The notes below the pieces were generated by a model. The model did not search any database. It was given only the letters and a program-made list of their open reading frames with translations, and was not told where the DNA came from. Shown here in pieces: positions 15,351 to 24,800 of a stretch of 57,351 bases of DNA (position 1 is the first letter of the stretch; each line of letters starts with the position of its first letter). The stretch is from Paenibacillus rigui (GTDB lineage Bacteria; Bacillota; Bacilli; Paenibacillales; NBRC-103111), in the NCBI RefSeq assembly GCF_002234615.1, contig NZ_NMQW01000042.1, positions 1 to 57,351 of the forward strand, read 5' to 3'. A program made the translations under genes and the position numbers.

Positions 15351-16112
15351 TTACATCTGTGCAGTGGGGCGGATCACGATCTCGTTCACATCAATGTCGG
15401 CCGGCTGCTCAATTGCGAATGCAATTGCGCGTGCAACCGCAACCGGCGGCATCGCCAGCGTATCCCGGACGGTGGCAAGCCGGTCCCTTTCCTGCTTATT
15501 TGTCATGCCATCCGTGAAATTTGTTCGTACGATACCCGGCGAAATGATCGTTACGCGCAGCTGATCCCCTGCCTCCTGACGCAGCCCCTCGGAAATTGCA
15601 CGAACGGCGAACTTCGTACCGGAATAGACCGATTGGTTCGGTACGGTTTTATGTCCCGCTGTAGAGGCGACGTTCACGAAATGTCCGGCATTCTGCTTGC
15701 GAAAGACGGGCAGCGCTGCGGCGATGCCATACAGCACACCCTTCATGTTGACGTCGATCATGGCCTCCCAATCTTCGACACGCAGGTCATCTAGGGGGGA
15801 AATCGGCATAATGCCTGCATTGTTGATGAGCACATCTAGCTGGCCATACCGTTCGCATGCCAACCCGACAAGACGGGACAGGTCTTCAGGTCGTTTCACA
15901 TCCGTACTTACATAAACGGCCTCACCGCCCCGACTCACGATTTGTGCCGCCAGCGACTCGAGTCGCTCGGCTCCGCGTGCCCCAAGCACGACCTTCGCTC
16001 CACGCTCGGCAAGCAGAAGTGCAGCGGCCTCACCAATTCCACTGCTTGCGCCGGTAATAGCGACGACTTTGCCTTTGATTCCAGACGTAATTTCGTTCTT
16101 TTCCAAGCTCAT
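15351..16112 (-). CDS. Short-chain dehydrogenase/reductase (SDR)
   Basis: About 253 residues, classical SDR length. Cofactor motif TGASSGIGEAAA near the N-terminus, the structural NNAG motif in LINNAGIMPISPLDDL, catalytic Ser in NVASTAGH, and Tyr-x3-Lys in SVYSGTKFAVRAISEGLRQE. An Arg after the glycine motif (GARGAERL) suggests NADP(H). AAGAAGGA precedes ATG 16115/16112; an in-frame GTG 12 codons upstream has no ribosome site. It is divergent from an AraC regulator gene at 16270, a common arrangement for inducible SDR genes. The substrate is not evident. Soluble cytoplasmic enzyme. Confidence 0.9.
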   Translation of the reverse strand: MSLEKNEITSGIKGKVVAITGASSGIGEAAALLLAERGAKVVLGARGAERLESLAAQIVSRGGEAVYVSTDVKRPEDLSRLVGLACERYGQLDVLINNAGIMPISPLDDLRVEDWEAMIDVNMKGVLYGIAAALPVFRKQNAGHFVNVASTAGHKTVPNQSVYSGTKFAVRAISEGLRQEAGDQLRVTIISPGIVRTNFTDGMTNKQERDRLATVRDTLAMPPVAVARAIAFAIEQPADIDVNEIVIRPTAQM

Positions 16113-16269
16113 CATCGAATCCTTCTTCCGTTTAATATTGGTTTTCACTTTGAATTATAGGGAAAATCAATAGATCCCAGGTAGACGATTCTGACGCGTT
16201 CCTTGCCTAATCCTGCCCCACTTGGTTACAATAGCCTCACAGATTGGAAGCAAAAGGAGGGTAAGCAAG

Positions 16270-17181
16270 ATGAGCCAACTCGTTTCCACGCCTGCCGTTT
16301 CGAGCTATCAACACGAATTGGCCGGATTGATTGAACGTCACACGTCCATGGATGGCAAGCACAATACAGCGATTCCCGACCTTTGTTTCAGACGTGCTTC
16401 CCAGGTATCGGAGCCGACGAATACCATGAACATTCCCGCGCTTTATGTCATCGCCCAAGGCTCCAAGACCGCTATATTCGCAGGGGAAAGCTACCGGTGC
16501 GATTCGGCTGCTTATATGGTGAGCTCCGTTCACCTGCCGGTCATCGCGAGAATTACAGATGCGTCGCCGCAGCTTCCGTATTTAAGCCTTCAATTAACGC
16601 TGACCCCCGATGTCATGCTTGATATCGTCAAGAAGACCCGTCCGCTGGGAAGCGGGGAGACGGGACGAGGCCTTTTGGTGAACCAATCCACGCCTCCCTT
16701 ATTAGATGCGATTTTACGGCTCGTCAAACTTTTGGATACGCCGATGGATATCGAGATGCTTGCTCCGCTTATCATCCGCGAAATATTTTATCGGGTGATG
16801 CAGGGCGAGCAGGGAGCGCTGCTCAGACAGTTCGCCGTGATCGGGAGCTATGCACAAAGCATTTCCGAAGCGATACATCTGATTAACCGTAATTATACCG
16901 AGCCTCTCGTCATCGAAGAGTTGGCAAGAACGGTAAGCATGAGCCCCACAGCTTTGCACAAGCATTTCAAAAAAGTAACTGCAATGAGCCCGCTGCAGTA
17001 TCAAAAGGTCATTCGACTACAAAAAGCACGCCAGCTGCTGCTCACGGAAGGCTTGGATGCCGCCACGGCAGGTTTTCGCGTAGGTTACGAAAGCCCTTCC
17101 CAGTTCAGCAGGGAGTACGCCCGCACATTCGGACGCCCGCCGATGAGTGATATCAAGCACCTGCGCGATACGAGGATTTGA
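16270..17181 (+). CDS. AraC-family regulator with AraC_N-type sensor domain
   Basis: A 303-residue protein. Residues of about 20-190 match the AraC_N cupin-like module (MNIPALYVIAQGSKTAIFAGESYRCDSAAYMVSSVHLPV). The C-terminal 100 residues carry two helix-turn-helix units (LVIEELARTVSMSPTALHKH and the GYESPSQFSREYARTFG end). AAAGGAGG lies 9 bp before ATG 16270. It stands 157 bp from the divergent SDR gene and is likely its regulator. A shared hairpin closes it against hxlB. Confidence 0.92.
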   Translation: MSQLVSTPAVSSYQHELAGLIERHTSMDGKHNTAIPDLCFRRASQVSEPTNTMNIPALYVIAQGSKTAIFAGESYRCDSAAYMVSSVHLPVIARITDASPQLPYLSLQLTLTPDVMLDIVKKTRPLGSGETGRGLLVNQSTPPLLDAILRLVKLLDTPMDIEMLAPLIIREIFYRVMQGEQGALLRQFAVIGSYAQSISEAIHLINRNYTEPLVIEELARTVSMSPTALHKHFKKVTAMSPLQYQKVIRLQKARQLLLTEGLDAATAGFRVGYESPSQFSREYARTFGRPPMSDIKHLRDTRI

Positions 17182-17208
17182 TGAGAAATAATAGATTGCC
17201 AAAAAAAG

Positions 17209-17254
17209 AACAACGCAGTCACTGCCGGGATGGCAGAACACTGCGTTGTTTTTG
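17209..17254. terminator. Bidirectional terminator between araC-type gene and hxlB
   Basis: AACAACGCAGT (17209-17219) pairs with ACTGCGTTGTT (17240-17250), with CTGCC/GGCAG inside. It is preceded by an A run and followed by TTTTG, so it works in both directions. Confidence 0.92.
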
Positions 17255-17260
17255 TATGCA

Positions 17261-17836
17261 TTATTCCAGGTTGGCATGTCTGCCGAACATGGCGGAGCCG
17301 TCGAGCTCCTGTCGATCCATCATCCTTAATATGATGGAATCGAATACCAGGAGCAGGCTCTGCTCGAAGAGAGAGCCCATCGGTTGAATCGTAAAGGACT
17401 CTTGATCCGAAGCCTCCTTAGGGGAGGCTAGTACTTGAATCACAACATCGGATATTTGACCGATGGTTGATTCAGGGTTCGTGGTAGCCGCAGCGAGCGA
17501 GGCGCCGATGCCTTTGGCCTTGGCGGCCATAACTGCGAGGCTCTTCGTTTCCCCCGAGCCGGAGCCGATGATCAGCAGGTCGTCCGGTCCTAATCCCGGT
17601 GTGACGGTTTCACCGACAACATACACTGCAAAGCCCATATGCATAAGCCGCATTGCAAAGGCGCGCATCATCAGACCGGAGCGGCCGGCACCGGCGACGA
17701 ACACCTTTTGCGCTCTGGCGATTCTCTCCACCAGCTGCTCGACGGACTCCTCCGACAGCAGCTCGAGCGTCCGCTGCAGCTCGTTGATCATGGCACTCGT
17801 GTAATCGCTTGTTCTCATCGATGGCTTCGACGTCAT
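17261..17836 (-). CDS. hxlB: 6-phospho-3-hexuloisomerase (PHI)
   Basis: A 191-residue SIS-domain isomerase converting D-arabino-3-hexulose 6-phosphate to fructose 6-phosphate, the second step of the ribulose-monophosphate pathway. Visible SIS features are VFVAGAGRSGLMMRAFAMRL (about 45-64), the phosphate loop IIGSGSGETKSL and the C-terminal MGSLFEQSLLLVFDSIIL. Length matches family members. It starts 5 bp after the hxlA stop codon on the same strand, so the two form one operon transcribed leftwards. ATG 17836 has AAGGG at 9 bp; ATG 17818 is possible. The pair detoxifies or assimilates formaldehyde. Confidence 0.95.
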   Translation of the reverse strand: MTSKPSMRTSDYTSAMINELQRTLELLSEESVEQLVERIARAQKVFVAGAGRSGLMMRAFAMRLMHMGFAVYVVGETVTPGLGPDDLLIIGSGSGETKSLAVMAAKAKGIGASLAAATTNPESTIGQISDVVIQVLASPKEASDQESFTIQPMGSLFEQSLLLVFDSIILRMMDRQELDGSAMFGRHANLE

Positions 17837-17841
17837 GGCGA

Positions 17842-18474
17842 TTACCCTTGCTGAATCAGCTTCTGCATCTCAGCGGCAACGGATTTCTTGTCCTCGTGTC
17901 CGGTAATGCCGCCGCCGACGATGACGAGATCCGGATTCGCTTTAATGACTTCCGGCAGGGTGTTCAGCTTGATGCCTCCTGCGATGGCTGTCTTCGCGTT
18001 TTTCACGACACGCTTGATCGCATTCAGCTCTTCAAAGGAATTTTTACCTGCCGCTTGGTGATCATAACCGGAGTGCACGCAAATGTAGTCTACGCCCAAA
18101 GCGTCAATTTCTTGCGCGCGCTCTTCGATGTTTTTCACGTTGATCATGTCGACCATGATTTTTTTGTTTTGCTTGCGGGCTTCCTGCACGGCTCCCGATA
18201 TGGTCGAATCGTCGGATGCGCCTAACACGGTAATAATATCCGCTCCGGCTTCGGAGGCTTTCATGACCTCGTAGCCCCCGGCGTCCATAATTTTCAGATC
18301 AGCCAGCACCAACAGATCGGGAAACGCTTCTTTGATTTCTTTTACAGCTTTCAGGCCTTCATTTATGACAACGGGCGTCCCGATTTCTACGATGTCGATA
18401 TAAGCCTCCACTTCCTTGACCACTTGCTTGGCTTCCGGAATATTGACTAAATCCAATGCTAATTGTAATTGCAT
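17842..18474 (-). CDS. hxlA: 3-hexulose-6-phosphate synthase (HPS)
   Basis: A 210-residue TIM-barrel aldolase condensing formaldehyde with ribulose 5-phosphate. Orotidine-decarboxylase-superfamily features are LQLALDLVNI at the N-terminus, the DLKIMDAGGYE metal and catalytic motif (about 60-70), VDMINVKN, HSGYDHQAAG and the phosphate-binding AGGIKLNTL and VGGGITG. ATG 18474 is chosen because AAGGAG stands 8 bp upstream; an in-frame GTG three codons earlier overlaps that ribosome site. Ribulose 5-phosphate would come from central metabolism. The divergent regulator gene at 18663 supports formaldehyde-induced expression, as known for Bacillus subtilis. Confidence 0.96.
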   Translation of the reverse strand: MQLQLALDLVNIPEAKQVVKEVEAYIDIVEIGTPVVINEGLKAVKEIKEAFPDLLVLADLKIMDAGGYEVMKASEAGADIITVLGASDDSTISGAVQEARKQNKKIMVDMINVKNIEERAQEIDALGVDYICVHSGYDHQAAGKNSFEELNAIKRVVKNAKTAIAGGIKLNTLPEVIKANPDLVIVGGGITGHEDKKSVAAEMQKLIQQG

Positions 18475-18662
18475 GCTATTCACTCCTTAGACAAATAGTT
18501 GTTTTTCGCTTGAACAACACTTATTCTAAGACTATGCTTTCGATAAAGGAAGTACGCACTTCAAAGTGGTGTAGTTACCGTCATGATACTATTGTATATT
18601 CACAGGTATTACAGGCAGGCAGCTTTATATAAAATGAATAAGCGCAGGAGGGATCTGCTCAT
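18475..18662. promoter_or_regulatory. hxlA-hxlR divergent control region
   Basis: The 188-bp gap contains the palindrome CACTTCAAAGTG (18557-18568), flanked by GTAC at 18552 and GTTAC at 18573, plus TTGTT...AACAA at about 18498-18516. HxlR-family proteins bind GTA/TAC-bounded sites (family knowledge), so 18552-18578 is the best operator candidate. I could not fix the -10 and -35 boxes. Confidence 0.45.
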
Positions 18663-19016
18663 ATGGCGAGTCAATTAAAAGAGCGAATCGATTTGAAGAT
18701 GATTAATTGTGAAAAGGAATTGACCCTTGCGGTCATCGGCGGCAAATGGAAGCTTATTATTTTATGGCATCTCGGGCTTGAAGGGACGAAGCGGTTCAGC
18801 GAGCTGAAGAAGCTCATTCCTTCGATAACGCAAAAAATGCTTACCAACCAGCTGCGCGAATTGGAGGAGGATCTGTTGGTGGCGCGTAAAGTATACGCCG
18901 AAGTGCCGCCGCGGGTGGAATATTCACTGACGGAGTACGGGGAAAGCTTGATGCCGATTCTGAGGCTAATGTACAGCTGGGGTAAGGATTATGGGGAACA
19001 GGTTGTCTGGAAATAA
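18663..19016 (+). CDS. hxlR: HxlR-type winged-helix regulator
   Basis: A 117-residue member of the HxlR (DUF24) family. Core motifs are [20 protein letters not shown] (about 15-34), then [23 protein letters not shown] as the recognition part, and the wing [20 protein letters not shown]. Cys16 sits where redox- or aldehyde-sensing members of the family keep a conserved cysteine. AGGAGGG precedes ATG 18663 by 10 bp. It is divergent from hxlA-hxlB; in B. subtilis HxlR is the formaldehyde-dependent activator of that operon, and the synteny supports the same role. Confidence 0.93.
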   Translation: MASQLKERIDLKMINCEKELTLAVIGGKWKLIILWHLGLEGTKRFSELKKLIPSITQKMLTNQLRELEEDLLVARKVYAEVPPRVEYSLTEYGESLMPILRLMYSWGKDYGEQVVWK

Positions 19017-19192
19017 GGGGAATACCGGCTTTCAGACCGAATAGGGGGTAACAAAGCAGCACAAAGCACCACAGAGTGGAACAAGAAGGGAGGAGTGTGG
19101 GATGGAGAACCTTTCATTCAAGGAACACGGACTTCAACAGCGGTCGGAATCCCACATCCATCCCTTTCTATGCACCAACGTAAATCATGCGC

Positions 19193-19223
19193 GAAGGACG
19201 CCGCGAGGCGTTCTTCTTTTTTT
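19193..19223 (+). terminator. Terminator downstream of hxlR
   Basis: GAAGGACGCC (19193-19202) pairs with GGCGTTCTTC (19207-19216) with one wobble, followed by seven T. Confidence 0.88.
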
Positions 19224-19256
19224 GCGAAGCATAATCCCGGATCGGTCGGTGAAGCG

Positions 19257-21521
19257 TCAGGAGCTTCTCGCCACCAAATGCGTTCTGCGGTATTCCCCCG
19301 GCGACAGTCCGGTACGGTTTTTGAACATGCGGTTAAATGAGGAGATGTTGCGGTAGCCGACCTGCAGGCCGATGTCCTGAATCGTGGTATCCGTATGAAT
19401 CAGCAGCTCCTGCGCATGGCGCACCCGGGTGTCGTGCAGATGCTCCATGAAATTGACCCCGGTTTTTTCCTTGATATAGGTGGATACGTACGCAGGTGTC
19501 AGATTCAGCTGTCCCGCCAAAATATCGAGCGAAATATCCTCCGCATAATGCTCTTGAATAAGGCTCATGACATGATCGATGATCGGATCAGCGGCTTCCT
19601 TTTTCTCACGGATAAAAGCAGACACCGCCCGCAAATATTCTCGGTATGTCCTCGTATACTCCTCTAACGTACAGCATTCCGCGAGCTGCTGCATCAGCGG
19701 CTTCAGCCTCCAGGAGGTGCTGGCCTCCACCTTGTAGTGCTCCAATATTTTTTGCGCTTGGGTGGATATGTTGTGAGCCAGCAAACGGAACAACAGAACC
19801 GTAGCTTCCTCTTGATGGAGCGTCATTAACCAGCGTTCCACTAATGCAACGGCGTCTTGTTCATTGCCGGACTGCAGAGCCGCCGTCAGCTCCTGCTCCT
19901 GGGTTAGCGTAAGTGCATAGGCGGATCGGCTCGATTGCCACTCCGTCACAAGCTGCGTTTCCTCCAGAAGCTTGGCCTGCTGTGCCATTTCCTGCACCTG
20001 ACGGTAAGCATGCCCAAACTGGGAAGCATGGCTGAACCAGGAGCTGATTGCCGCCGTTACGAGACAGTAGCGCCGGTCGCGGTCCAGAATCGGCTTCAAT
20101 TGCTCGACCATCGCCACAATCTGTTCCTTCTCATTCCCCGGGATGACCGAGAGAAACTGATGCTTCTCCATCTGAAACGTATGAGAGTTGGGAAAGCGCT
20201 CGTCGGTGACGAGCTTCAGATGCTCCCCGATCGACTGGGCGGCCTGCTCCCGATTGATCGGCAGGTCGATAAAGGAGACCGGGCGGAAGCGCAGCTCGTA
20301 CAGCACAACGACGAAGCTCTCCTCGTTTCCTTGAATGCTCTGCCAGCTGTTCAGCTCCTGGTTGATGCTTTTCAGCTTGGAGATGTAGTCGAAGCTGGTC
20401 AGTACGGACTGCTGCTGCTGGAGCTCTCCGCGAATATCCTCTTTGTCCCTCAGCAGTCCCTGAATTTTAAGGCTGATTAGATCAAATTCATGGATTTGAC
20501 TATGCAAAGGGCCATTATCCTGCGGATTGGATATGGAAGAAAGCAGCTGCCGGACCGGTTTATGAATTCTTTTGCTGAACAGGACGGAGATCAGGAGCCC
20601 GAGCAGCACGGTGACAGCCCATACAAGCAGCATCATCCAGTTCAAATGCCTCAGCTTCTCGTTGAACTCGCGGGTGGGGACGGTCAGAATATACTGCAGC
20701 CCTCCGGCATCTTTGGATGCAAAATAATAATTCCCGTTCTGTACGGTGTAATGGGTATCGTTGTCGATTGCTGCAAGACCGGCAAGAACCTGCTCATCGA
20801 CGGCAGGCACAGGACGACCGGTTTGAAAGAGCGGACGTTGATCCGCAGAGAGAACGGTCAGCTGCGCATCCGATGCGTCTCCCAGGATACCCTGCTGCAT
20901 CCGGTTCGCGTCGATCATGGCGATTAGCATATAGCTGGCCATATGGGGCTTGATCGAATAAGGAATGAGCCGTTTCGGCGCGGCTTCCTCCTTGGCGTTG
21001 TAGAAGTCTGCGGCCGGGTGAAGCATGAAGTTGTTCTTACGCTCAAACTGCTCGTGCCAATAGCTCAACGGATAGCTGCCGCTTTTATAAAGAGAGCCAA
21101 GCGTTTCCTCAGGAGAAGCCGGACCGTATTTGTTGACGGCCAGAGGAGAAGCATGAAACAGCAAAATCAAATTATCGAGATAGAGCTCCGACTGGCTCGC
21201 CGTATTTTGCAAATCCTGCACGATAGGGCGGGTTTTGAGCTGCTCGTAGGCTGCTTTTTTTACAATTTGGGTTTCCAGATTCGTGACATCCCGGTCGGTG
21301 TATCGCTCGAAAAGAACGGATTTGATCCGTTCAAAATGCAAGTGATACCGTTCCGCGGCATGCTGCAGCTTTAACCCGTTCTGCTCCACCATTTCGGAAT
21401 GCAGATGCTTTTTGACAACCGAGAAAATAAGAAAGTCGCACAGAGTAAACAGCAGGATCAGGATGACAAAGCTCGCCAGCATTCTCCGAAACAGCGAGAT
21501 TCGGACAGGTGTCGCGTTCAT
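19257..21521 (-). CDS. Membrane-anchored AraC-family regulator
   Basis: About 754 residues from ATG 21521 (AAAGGAG upstream; an in-frame TTG two codons earlier is also possible). A membrane helix at about 15-37 and a second at about 295-318 (LNWMMLLVWAVTVLLGLLIS) bracket an extracellular sensor. A cytoplasmic region of about 330 residues links to a C-terminal AraC domain: SLDILAGQLNLTPAYVSTYI for the first helix-turn-helix, then GYRNISSFNRMFKNRTGLSPGEYRR. It has no kinase or receiver domain, so signal and DNA binding lie in one chain. It is divergent from the SLH-phosphoesterase gene at 21873, a possible target. No sugar transporter is adjacent, unlike the paralogue at 47941. Confidence 0.9.
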   Translation of the reverse strand: MNATPVRISLFRRMLASFVILILLFTLCDFLIFSVVKKHLHSEMVEQNGLKLQHAAERYHLHFERIKSVLFERYTDRDVTNLETQIVKKAAYEQLKTRPIVQDLQNTASQSELYLDNLILLFHASPLAVNKYGPASPEETLGSLYKSGSYPLSYWHEQFERKNNFMLHPAADFYNAKEEAAPKRLIPYSIKPHMASYMLIAMIDANRMQQGILGDASDAQLTVLSADQRPLFQTGRPVPAVDEQVLAGLAAIDNDTHYTVQNGNYYFASKDAGGLQYILTVPTREFNEKLRHLNWMMLLVWAVTVLLGLLISVLFSKRIHKPVRQLLSSISNPQDNGPLHSQIHEFDLISLKIQGLLRDKEDIRGELQQQQSVLTSFDYISKLKSINQELNSWQSIQGNEESFVVVLYELRFRPVSFIDLPINREQAAQSIGEHLKLVTDERFPNSHTFQMEKHQFLSVIPGNEKEQIVAMVEQLKPILDRDRRYCLVTAAISSWFSHASQFGHAYRQVQEMAQQAKLLEETQLVTEWQSSRSAYALTLTQEQELTAALQSGNEQDAVALVERWLMTLHQEEATVLLFRLLAHNISTQAQKILEHYKVEASTSWRLKPLMQQLAECCTLEEYTRTYREYLRAVSAFIREKKEAADPIIDHVMSLIQEHYAEDISLDILAGQLNLTPAYVSTYIKEKTGVNFMEHLHDTRVRHAQELLIHTDTTIQDIGLQVGYRNISSFNRMFKNRTGLSPGEYRRTHLVARSS

Positions 21522-21872
21522 CGGCAAAGCGCTCCTTTTATGTAGAAACTTGTCGAATCATTCTTTCTCTAATTGTAGCTTAAAAGGCATGTAAACGGTA
21601 TGGGCTGTTTTTATGCCGCCTTCCCGTTTCTACGGATGGACCGCTTCACACAAGCTTTACAGGCCCGGAGCAATTGCGGCAAAGGATCGCAAAAGGTGTG
21701 TATAGCCACCTGCCGGACTCCTGGTTATGATCGGACAAGAACGATACATTCCTCAGGATGAGGGAGGGCAGACAGGTGCATTTCAGGCATCCCTTGTGGA
21801 GTTTTCCACAGAAGGCCGAAGCCTGAGTCGCAGAAGGAATGGATCCGATCATCAATGAAACAGGAGCGTGCA
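21522..21872 (+). ncRNA. Hairpin-rich leader before the SLH phosphoesterase gene, candidate cis-regulatory RNA
   Basis: Two structured blocks are visible. Block A, 21667-21721: GGAG pairs with CTCC, CGGC with GCCG, and AGGTG with CACCT, leaving a purine-rich bulge (about 21681-21693) and a loop containing TATAGC. The order CGGCAAA, CGCAAA, TAGCC, CTGCCG recalls pieces of the cyclic-di-GMP-I aptamer, but the inner helices of that class are missing. Block B, 21748-21840: ATTCCTCAGG pairs with CCTGAG and AGGAAT near its end, enclosing hairpins TGTGGA/TCCACA (about 21795-21810) and AGGC-CGAA-GCCT (about 21813-21824). The coding start follows 33 bp later. Whether this is a ligand-binding RNA is inference. 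Confidence 0.4.
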
Positions 21873-24800
21873 ATGGAATTGAATAAGTTAACCAAAAGGA
21901 AAAGATGGGTCTCCATGCTGACGTCCGGCGCGATGCTGCTGGGCATGTTCACCACCTCTGCTCTGGGCGCCGTGACGGTTCATGCGGCCGATACGGTAGA
22001 TTATGCTAAGGTGCCGAAGCTGCTTATTACGGAGCTTGTACCGGATAGTACGAATCTGTCGGGCAAATCGGTTGATGCTTATGAATTTATCGAGGTGTAT
22101 AACAACTCCAAGCAGCCGGTAAGCTTCAAGGATTACAATCTGGTTTATCATAATGACAGCGACAGCTCCAATACGGTCTGGTCGGCTGTCTACAACAATG
22201 ATATGACGATCCCAGCTCAACAGGCTATCGTACTGTGGGTGATGAACGCGGATAACACGAATGAAACGGCAGATGCTTTCAATAACAATTACCATACGAA
22301 TTTACAGGAAAATGTCAATTTGTTCCGATTGAGCGGTGGCGGCGGCATGCATAACAGCCAACCGAGAACATTGGTTATTCAAGATAAATCGGGAAAAGAA
22401 TTGGCATCGGCCTCTTATCAGAATGACATTCAGACGGTAAAAGATATGGGCATTCTGTACTCCTACCCTGTGGACGGTACGACCAAGCAGGTGATGATGC
22501 CGAACCCCGGCACCGTGGCTGCATCGCCTGGAACCGTGATCCCTGCTCAAGTGCCGGGGACGGCCTCGGATGAAGGAACGCAGGGACCTGCGCTTCCGAA
22601 TCAGCCTCCGGTCATTACCCATACGCCGGTTACACAATCCGGAACGGCGGAGAATTTGATGATCACCGCCCAAATTACGAACCCGGAGAGCGGAAACGGC
22701 CAGGATGTATTGACGGCGGAGCTGTTCTACAAGACCGCTTCCCAGACGTCATTCACTTCTGTAGCTTTGAATCTGGCGAGCGGCGATGAATATCGCGCCG
22801 TCATTCCGAGAGAGGCACTGAATGAAGCCGAGCTGCAATATTATCTGCAGGTGAAAGATAGTGCGAACACGGTGAAAACGGACACGTATACGGTAAGCGT
22901 CAGCCTGCCTGACTTCGATGTCACGAAGGTGCCGCCGATCCTGATCACGGAGCTCGTGCCCAACAGTACGAACGTAGGCTCCGCCGACGGCTATGAGTTC
23001 ATCGAAATCTACAACAATACGAACCAGCCGATTTCGTTCAAAGACTACAAGCTGTACTACCGGTATACGGATTCCGGCCCGGATGCGGATATCATTTGGC
23101 CGTCGGACCAGGAGGATTTGGTCATTCCCGCACAAAAGCCTTTTGTGTTCTGGGTCATCAACAGCCAGAATAAAAGCAAAACCGTTGCCGATTTTAACAC
23201 CTTGTATCACACAAGCCTGGTGGAGAATCAAAACATTGTGAAGGTGTACTCGGATGGCATGGCTAATACGTCCAAAAGAGGCGTCGCCATCGCAACCAAC
23301 ACGCATGTGGATGTTTCCTCGGCCTATTACGATGGATCCTTGAAGGATGAAACGAAGGAAAATAAAGGAGTTTACTACAAGTTCCCGATGAATGGCAGCA
23401 CCACCATGATCAAATACAGCGCGGGAGCCAAGGAGGCCACACCTGGCAGTGTGGAGCCGGGGCAGGCACCTGATCAAATGATTATCGTCAAGCCGGATAC
23501 CGCGGCACCGACGTTTGCAGATCTGACTGGCATCCAAGCGATAGATCAGTCGAAAAATCTGGAGATCAAAGCGGATGCGAAGGATGATCGGCAGGTCAAG
23601 ACGATGGCTCTTTATTACAAGTCTGACAAGCAGATGGAATATACGAAACGGTATTTGCTGGAGAGCTACAATGACTCTCTTTACCATTACACGCTGTATT
23701 CGCCGGATTTAATCGGAAGATCGGAAATTGAATACTATTTTACCGTTTCCGATGGCACGAATGAAATTCAGTCACCGAAGTACAAGGTGCAGATTACAGG
23801 AGGAAAGGAACGGTCCGATCTGCGCTTGAACGTGAAGAACGGAGAGATTGTCAAAGGAACCCGTGTGGTGAAGGGGACGGCTGAACAGGCGGGACCGGAT
23901 ACACTGAAGCTGGTTATCGATGGCCAAGACTTGTCCCCTGCAGCCTTTCCTGCGGTGGAAAACGACGCATATTTCGCTTTCGAGGCGAACAGCGTCAATT
24001 ACTACTTCAAAAATGGCGTAACGATCGGTAAAGAAATTTTGTACACGTTCCAAGACCCGATTAATACTTACACGACGCTATCGGTTCCGATTCAGTCCGA
24101 CCGGTTGAAGCAGAGCGGCAACGTGATTTCCATTCGTGCGGGCTCGAAATCTTCTCCTTTTGACGATCGTGCGGAGGAGAATAAAGACGATTTTACCGTG
24201 AAAAATGTGCGTCTTGTGTTTGCGGATGGTACGGAGTACTGGGACAGCCGTTACGCGAACAAGGATCAGGAGATTAAAATGGGCGACAGCAGCGGAAGAT
24301 TCCCTGCCGTAGACTTTAATTTTGACCTGCCGGCAAATAAGTTAGCGTCCAAGGCGTACGCATGGAACACGGCGGCCGTACAGGACGGGCCGCACCAGGT
24401 TACTGTCAGCAGCGAGGTGTACGGGGCGGTAACGGCCCAAATTATCGTAGACAACACGGCACCGGTCATTGTTCCGTCGGTCGAGGACGGTCAAACGTAC
24501 CGTGGCTTCCTGACCATCGACGCCCAAGTCACGGATGCGTTGGCAGGTGTAGAGAAGACCGAAGTGACATTGGACGGCAAGGAATTAATGCTGCCTTATG
24601 CGACAACCTCCTCCGAGCTGTCGGCGGGCAAGCATGAGCTGGTCATTCATGCGGTGGATAAGGTAGGCAACGCGGCGGAGAAGAAAGTGAGCTTCGAGGT
24701 GCCGCAAGAAAATCCGCTGCAGCCGGAGGTCGTATATCCGCAGAACGAATCGGCCAATGTGGAGCAGAATGCGGGCTTGACGGTGAAGGTGACGGACCCG

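Noticed and set aside
19102-19356. 84-codon frame after hxlR with GGGAGGA upstream
   Set aside because: It reads through the hxlR terminator hairpin and into the opposite-strand AraC gene, and resembles nothing known.
21667-21721. Firm call of a cyclic-di-GMP-I riboswitch
   Set aside because: Only scattered motif pieces match; the GGGCAAACC hairpin and the tetraloop/receptor helices are missing, so it is kept as a candidate structured leader.
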